Shown one piece after another: positions 59,838 to 64,000 of a stretch of 64,000 bases of DNA; position 1 is the stretch's first letter, and the number at the start of each line of letters is the position of its first letter. The notes below the pieces were generated by a model that was not told the origin of the DNA, ran no database searches, and was given only the letters and a program-made list of their open reading frames with translations. This stretch comes from Subtercola sp. (GTDB lineage Bacteria > Actinomycetota > Actinomycetes > Actinomycetales > Microbacteriaceae): positions 57,665 through 121,664 of the forward strand of contig JAODBC010000056.1 of the NCBI GenBank assembly GCA_025463765.1, given 5' to 3'. Both the position numbers and the translations under genes were made by a program.

Positions 59838-59908
59838 CGCGCCACACCGCCCGGGGCGCCGCGAACGCCGCGACTCCGGATGGTGACGCGCCACACCGCC
59901 TGGGGCGC
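59811..59908 (+). repeat. 49-bp tandem duplication at the 3' end of the small membrane-protein gene
   Basis: Two 49-bp copies (59811-59859 and 59860-59908) differ at two positions. The first copy contains the last codons and stop of the 59679 gene, so the second copy is an untranslated duplicate of its end. Confidence 0.85.
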
Positions 59909-60084
59909 GTCGGCTGAGCACGCCGGCGCAGGGCTGCACGGGGAAGCGACCCGAGGCAGCGACCCGGGGCAGCGAACGGGCCCGCCGCCGCGGTGGCGTC
60001 ATCGCGGCGCGCTCGCTACGCTGAGCCGTGAAGGGCCGCCACCCACCCGGCAGCGCTCCGCGCACCCACACGAAGGAGTGAAAG

Positions 60085-60561
60085 TTGCAAGCGATCAGCC
60101 CGTTCCTCTGGTTCGACACCCAAGCAGAGGAGGCCGCCGAACTCTACGTCGGCATCTTCGACAACTCGCGCATCGTGAGTGTCTCGCGGTACCCCGAAGG
60201 CTCGCCCTACCCTGCCGGCACCGCGATGGTGGTGCAGTTCGAACTCGAAGGCATCGAGTTTCAAGCCATCAATGCCGGCCCGCAGTTCACCTTCAGCGAG
60301 GCGATCTCGTTCTCGGTCGTGGCCGAAACCCAGGAGAAGATCGACTATTTCTGGAACGCTCTCACCGCTGACGGCGGCGAAGAGAGCATGTGCGGCTGGC
60401 TGAAAGACAAGTACGGGCTGTCGTGGCAGATCGTTCCGCCCGTCATGGGCGATCTGCTGGGCGACCCCGACCGCGAGGCGGCGAGTCGCACGATGACAGC
60501 CATGATGACGATGCGCAAGCTCGACATCGCAGCCCTTCAGGCGGCGCACGACGCGGCTTAA
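60085..60561 (+). CDS. VOC family protein (PhnB-like)
   Basis: A 158-residue single-module VOC protein (ISPFLWFDTQAEEAAELYVG, then FQAINAGPQFTFSEAISFSV and YGLSWQIVPPVMGDLLGDP). Typical of the PhnB/3-demethylubiquinone-like group, widespread and mostly of unknown substrate. TTG 60085 is used, after GAAGGAG. Confidence 0.88.
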   Translation: MQAISPFLWFDTQAEEAAELYVGIFDNSRIVSVSRYPEGSPYPAGTAMVVQFELEGIEFQAINAGPQFTFSEAISFSVVAETQEKIDYFWNALTADGGEESMCGWLKDKYGLSWQIVPPVMGDLLGDPDREAASRTMTAMMTMRKLDIAALQAAHDAA

Positions 60562-60571
60562 GCTGGAGAAC

Positions 60572-61084
60572 ATGGTTACCGCAACAGATGTTCTGCTCGA
60601 CTCCTTCGACCGAGTGCACGGCTCGGTGCATCGCATTCTCGACGGTCTCGACGAATCGGCGCTCACGTACCGCATCGACCCCGAGGCGAACACCATCGCC
60701 TGGCTCATCTGGCATCTCACCCGGGGTCAGGATGCCCAGGTCAGCGATGTCGCCGGCACCGAGCAGCTCTGGCTGTCGTCGGGCTGGTTCGAAGCGTTCG
60801 GCCTGCCGTTCGATTCTTCGGCCTCGGGCTACGGGCAGTCCTCCGACGAGGTCGCGCAGGTGGCCGGTGTCACGGCCCAGCAGCTCGGCGACTACTTCGA
60901 TGCCGTGCACGAGGCGACGATCCGCTACATCGAGGGCCTGTCTGAGGCCGACCTCGACCGCGTCGTCGACACCCAATGGAACCCGCCGGTCACCCTCGCC
61001 GCCCGCCTGGTGAGTGTGTACAACGACGACGCCCAGCATGTCGGTCAGGCAGCGTTCGTCAAGGGTGTCTTCGCGCGTCGCTAG
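60572..61084 (+). CDS. DinB-like (DUF664) thiol S-transferase family protein
   Basis: A 170-residue four-helix protein. Metal-ligand histidines are in IAWLIWHLTRGQDAQVS and YNDDAQHVGQAAFVKGVFA. Actinobacterial relatives use mycothiol or other thiols in detoxification. It lies 10 bp after the VOC gene and is probably cotranscribed with it. Confidence 0.88.
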   Translation: MVTATDVLLDSFDRVHGSVHRILDGLDESALTYRIDPEANTIAWLIWHLTRGQDAQVSDVAGTEQLWLSSGWFEAFGLPFDSSASGYGQSSDEVAQVAGVTAQQLGDYFDAVHEATIRYIEGLSEADLDRVVDTQWNPPVTLAARLVSVYNDDAQHVGQAAFVKGVFARR

Positions 61085-61464
61085 AGCACGCCGCAGAGGC
61101 AGATTGGCTTTGGGCGACAGGCTTAGTGACGACAGCAGAGCTGACAACTATCGATCAGTTCACCGACGTCCGTCAGCAGAGGTGGCGCTTCGCGGTTGCA
61201 CATGACGCGCTTGCGGCCGAATAAGGTCAAACGATCCTGCCCGCCGTCCAGTTGAGCAATTCGTCTCGCGAATTGAACACCATTTGAGGTGAACTCGGGG
61301 TACTTACTCGCGACGAGGTGGGCGCCAGCTGCTTGACGAACGTCTCAACTCGCAAGATTGCAGCATGTGCTGTGGAACTGATCCGTGTGTAACGCAGAAG
61401 CCTCATCAGGTCTGTGTGTGCCTCAGAAAGTAGCAGAAATGGTGCTGACACACGGCGAACTATG
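61085..61464. other. Degraded interval after the DinB gene
   Basis: About 380 bp. The frame reading ELTTIDQFTDVRQQRWRFAV up to a stop at 61224 looks protein-like but has no start or family. A minus-strand frame at 61227-61520 is uncertain. Composition is lower in GC than the surroundings. Best read as gene debris linked to the remnants that follow. Confidence 0.4.
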
Positions 61465-61700
61465 AGACGAGACGGTTTCTGGCTGGGACCGACGCTGTTC
61501 GACGATGTCGCAGCCGACATGTCGATCTACATCGGCTAGATCTTCGGCCCCGTGCTGTCGGTGGTGCGCGTCGAGGGTTTCGACGACGCCCTCGACCTCG
61601 TCAACGCATCGCTATACGGCAATGGCTCGAAGAACTCGCTGTTCGGCGACTCCCACGCCCACGGACTCGACCCGAGTCACGGCGGAGTCGATCTCGGCTT
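61465..61700 (+). pseudogene. Fragment of methylmalonate-semialdehyde dehydrogenase
   Basis: The frame from 61465 reads RRDGFWLGPTLFDDVAADMS, then IYIG, a stop (TAG 61537), and IFGPVLSVVRVEGFDDALDL. That is the EIFGPVLSVVR region of CoA-acylating aldehyde dehydrogenases, with the Glu codon changed to a stop. NASLYGNGSKNSLFGDSHAH is the family's C-terminal part. Only the last third of the gene remains. Confidence 0.78.
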
Positions 61701-61722
61701 TCCAGAACAGGAAACGCGCCCC

Positions 61723-61922
61723 ATGACTATTCCAGAGCTGATGAAGGCTGCCGTGCTCGAGAAGGCCGGGGAGGGCCTCGTCGTCAAGACCATTCGACGC
61801 CCCGCCCCTCGCGCGGAGAGGGACTCATTCGGGTCGCCGCCTGCGGCGTCTGTCACACCGATCTGCTCGTCATCAAGGGCGAGGTTGGGCTCCCGACCCC
61901 CGCCGTGCTCGGCCATGAGATG
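61723..61922 (+). pseudogene. N-terminal fragment of a zinc-dependent alcohol dehydrogenase, frameshifted
   Basis: ATG 61723 begins MTIPELMKAAVLEKAGEGLV, then VKTIRRPAPRAE, the normal start of an MDR alcohol dehydrogenase. A frameshift at about 61815 moves the reading frame: EGLIRVAACGVCHTDLLVIK, then GEVGLPTPAVLGHEM. The catalytic Cys-Gly-Val-Cys-His region is intact there. The rest of the gene is missing and the sequence joins another gene's fragment. Confidence 0.78.
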
Positions 61923-61949
61923 AAGCGCTTCTCGTCGCCGACCACGCGC

Positions 61950-62089
61950 ACGACGACCCTTCAAGACTGGATGAAGGGCCGCCGCAACGAGGTGCATCAG
62001 ATCAATGGTCTCGTCGTCGCCGCATCGAGGCGGGCGAGCTCGAGCGCAGCCCCGCCAACATCGACCTGCTGCTGGGCGCGCGCGTCTGA
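61950..62089 (+). pseudogene. C-terminal fragment of ketopantoate reductase
   Basis: TTLQDWMKGRRNEVHQINGL (61953 on) is the C-terminal signature of 2-dehydropantoate 2-reductase. After a short deletion and frame change the end reads RIEAGELERSPANIDLLLGA, then RV and a stop at 62087-62089. It directly follows the alcohol dehydrogenase fragment. Confidence 0.72.
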
Positions 62090-62179
62090 CCCGAGGGGCC
62101 CAGCGCCGATCGCTCGACTCAGCGTTGCTTCGTGCTGAGACGGCAATCGGCCTCGTTGCTGCATCGTGCCTGCGTGAGC

Positions 62180-64000
62180 TCACCCAGACGTGACGGTGAT
62201 GACGAACGCCTTGCCGTTGAGCCCGTCGAGGTTGTTGGTGAAGGGCGTCGAGCTCGATGTCATGATGGTGGCGCTGCTCGTACCGGTGTAACCCGGCGTC
62301 GGTGTGAAGGTGATGTTCGTCGGGGTGACGGTGAAGGTGCCTCCGGGCGTGGCCAGCGTTCTGCCGCCGTCTGTGCCGAGCACGATCATCGGCATGGGCG
62401 GGTTGAGCGCTTTCAGGCCGCCTGTCATCGTGCAGTTCAGCGGGATGGTGAGGGGCGCTCCTGCCATCGCTGTGGTGTCGTAGCGGATTGGGATGTCGGC
62501 GCAGACGGGTGCTGCGTCTCGGATGTGTATAGGGATGGTTACCGGGGTGCTGGGCGCTCCGCTGTCGCGGTCCCAGCCGGTGACGGTGATGGCGCCGTCG
62601 GTGCCGATCTTGTCGGGGTCTGTCCAGGTGTAGGTGACTGAGCCGTCTGTATTGATCTTGGACGTGGTGCCCGGGATCGATTCGTTCATGGTGACCGAGT
62701 AGGTGTCGCGGGGGTCGGTGGTGCAGAGCAGCTTCGGGTCGATCCTGAACGTGGTGTTGCGTTGCAGTTCGAGTCGTCCGTTCTGGATGTGCGTGGTGTG
62801 GCCTGCGTCGACGAAGCCGTCTGCTGCCGAGCAGCTCGGCGGGGTCTTCACGGCGATTCGCACCATGAAGGGGTGCTCTTTTCCGTCGGTGCCGGTCGCC
62901 ATCGCGACGATGGCGTCGGTGCTGGCGCCGGTGGAGAGGCCGGGTTTATAGGAGAGGTTTCCGGCGCTGCTGTCGCCCGAGATCGCGGCGTTGCCGTCGG
63001 CGACGAGAGACACCGCGCCGGCTGCTGTCGCGTCGGAGGGATCATAGGTGCGATAGGCGATCGCATCAGCGAGCCAGTCGGTCTTCACGTCACCGGTCGG
63101 GGTGAGCAGCTGAGCCTGGTCGGTGAGCGACAGTGCGTTTGCCTCGGCACGGGTCGCAAGACGCACCGAGGTGACGGTGCCGGTGCAGCCCGGTGTGATG
63201 TGCAGCATGTTGACCTGCCCTGCCGTGGCGCTCACGGAGACGGGCGGGCAATACACAGCGGGCGTGCCTAGTGTCTTCAGTTCGTGAACCAGAGGCCCGT
63301 GCTGGGTTCCGATGAGAGTGACGCGAACCCAGTGCGGCCCGCTCGGGAGTATCGTGGTCGCCGTTCCGGGATCGGATGTGACTGCGGCAGCCACCTGACC
63401 GCACGCACCCTTGTTGACGGCGTCCGATGACAGGCCGCCCGCCGTCGTGGACGAGCGCGACGCATCTACGTACAGACTCTCTGGCGACTGTGTGTCTGGA
63501 CCAACGATCGGAAGATCCCCCATCTGCATAAGTAACTCCCACAACCCGTCTGCAATTTCTTTGATGTTCTTCGACAGATCGGGATGGGCGGCGGCGAAAT
63601 CCGCGAACATGCCCCATTTGTTCGCCAGATCCATTTGAACTGCCCTTTGCACCTCTGGGCTCACGTTCGGGTAGAGGTACAGAAAGATGCGCATCGCCGC
63701 CTGATCCCCGCGTGCGGCTTTCGAGGCGTACTGGATGAGCTTGGTCGTGAGGAGAATGCTCTTGCCGATGCCACCGACGTCTGTCAGCTGCGGCGGCGTG
63801 TCGCCATCCCAGTACATTGCGGACGCGGCTTCTTCGGCGGTGTAGCCCTCGAACGGGTTGCTGCCTTCTTCACCATTGACCGGTGCGCCCACGTTCACCT
63901 CGAGGGTCACCGACTTGGTCACCGCGTCGCCGGGCACGCCCTTGATGTCGTCGGCATTGGGAACAGCGTCGACGGTGATGTCACCAGCCGCGACCTCAGT
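62180..64000 (-). CDS. Large surface/secreted repetitive protein, 5' partial
   Basis: At least 606 residues are read here and the frame is open at the window edge, so the N-terminus lies outside. The C-terminal 250 residues are beta-rich Ig-like or cadherin-like modules (TYSVTMNESIPGTTSKINTD, SVTYTWTDPDKIGTDGAITV, GTFTVTPTNITFTPTPGYTG). The N-terminal part visible has a helical segment (TTKLIQYASKAARGDQAAMR). No LPXTG sorting signal is seen at its end, so attachment is unclear. Likely extracellular; role unknown. Confidence 0.75.
   Translation of the reverse strand, partial: TEVAAGDITVDAVPNADDIKGVPGDAVTKSVTLEVNVGAPVNGEEGSNPFEGYTAEEAASAMYWDGDTPPQLTDVGGIGKSILLTTKLIQYASKAARGDQAAMRIFLYLYPNVSPEVQRAVQMDLANKWGMFADFAAAHPDLSKNIKEIADGLWELLMQMGDLPIVGPDTQSPESLYVDASRSSTTAGGLSSDAVNKGACGQVAAAVTSDPGTATTILPSGPHWVRVTLIGTQHGPLVHELKTLGTPAVYCPPVSVSATAGQVNMLHITPGCTGTVTSVRLATRAEANALSLTDQAQLLTPTGDVKTDWLADAIAYRTYDPSDATAAGAVSLVADGNAAISGDSSAGNLSYKPGLSTGASTDAIVAMATGTDGKEHPFMVRIAVKTPPSCSAADGFVDAGHTTHIQNGRLELQRNTTFRIDPKLLCTTDPRDTYSVTMNESIPGTTSKINTDGSVTYTWTDPDKIGTDGAITVTGWDRDSGAPSTPVTIPIHIRDAAPVCADIPIRYDTTAMAGAPLTIPLNCTMTGGLKALNPPMPMIVLGTDGGRTLATPGGTFTVTPTNITFTPTPGYTGTSSATIMTSSSTPFTNNLDGLNGKAFVITVTSG

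Noticed and set aside
61227..61520. 97-residue minus-strand frame next to the pseudogene fragments
   Set aside because: Part looks protein-like, but no start signal and it overlaps the recognisable dehydrogenase fragment on the other strand.

Overview
The window comes from a high-GC Gram-positive actinobacterium, most likely of the family Microbacteriaceae. The reasons are GC-rich coding sequence with many GTG and TTG starts and ATGA/GTGA gene overlaps, an IdeR/DtxR-type iron box, an F420/LLM-type oxidoreductase, an ANTAR regulator, a DUF7882-type small protein and LigD-type end-joining enzymes. No tRNA, rRNA, CRISPR array or intact mobile element was found.

Layout. (1) 1-5.4 kb: nitrate assimilation, with a siroheme methyltransferase (partial), a HemD-like protein fused to a DNA-binding domain, a molybdopterin nitrate reductase, a small helical protein and an HPP membrane protein. 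(2) 5.4-17.6 kb: envelope, metal and stress genes. These are a ZIP transporter under a DtxR box, a PAP2 phosphatase, a DUF3618/holin-type stress operon, YihY, an SDR, an internally deleted metallo-hydrolase, an atypical Nramp transporter with two PRC-barrel-like proteins and a lipoprotein, and a CYP152-type peroxygenase. (3) 18-20.3 kb: a GAF-ANTAR regulator, small proteins and decayed IS30 and IS3 transposases. (4) 20.5-43.1 kb: the main find, a large catabolic island described below. (5) 43.1-64 kb: GC-rich core-like genes. These are a TetR/SDR pair, LigD polymerase and ligase as separate genes, a secreted transglycosylase-like protein, a DUF2207 protein, an MFS/TetR pair, an LLM oxidoreductase, a giant LuxR-type (LAL) regulator with a frameshifted N-terminus, VOC and DinB proteins, a stretch of pseudogene remnants, and a partial repetitive surface protein.

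The catabolic island looks like a C-glycoside (C-glucosylated aromatic/flavonoid type) degradation locus. It holds three separate pairs of a TIM-barrel sugar-isomerase-like protein (alpha) and a DUF6379-like small beta protein, the two subunits of C-glycoside deglycosidases; in all three pairs the beta gene lies immediately upstream of, and overlaps, the alpha gene. Two GMC flavoproteins could supply the prior 3-oxidation of the sugar. Two Gfo/Idh/MocA oxidoreductases, another TIM-barrel isomerase, an SDR, an aldose-1-epimerase-like protein and a beta-propeller lactonase could process the 3-keto sugar. A sugar ABC importer (binding protein and two permeases, no ATPase) would bring in the substrate. 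An MhpA-type FAD monooxygenase, an extradiol dioxygenase and an FAH-family hydrolase form one operon with the second GMC protein and would open the aromatic aglycone. An IclR regulator sits in the middle. A near-identical 27-bp element lies exactly 24 bp before the start codons of the two flavoprotein operons, with a weaker copy before the SDR, suggesting one regulon. The substrate and each step are inferences from protein families and gene order, not demonstrated.
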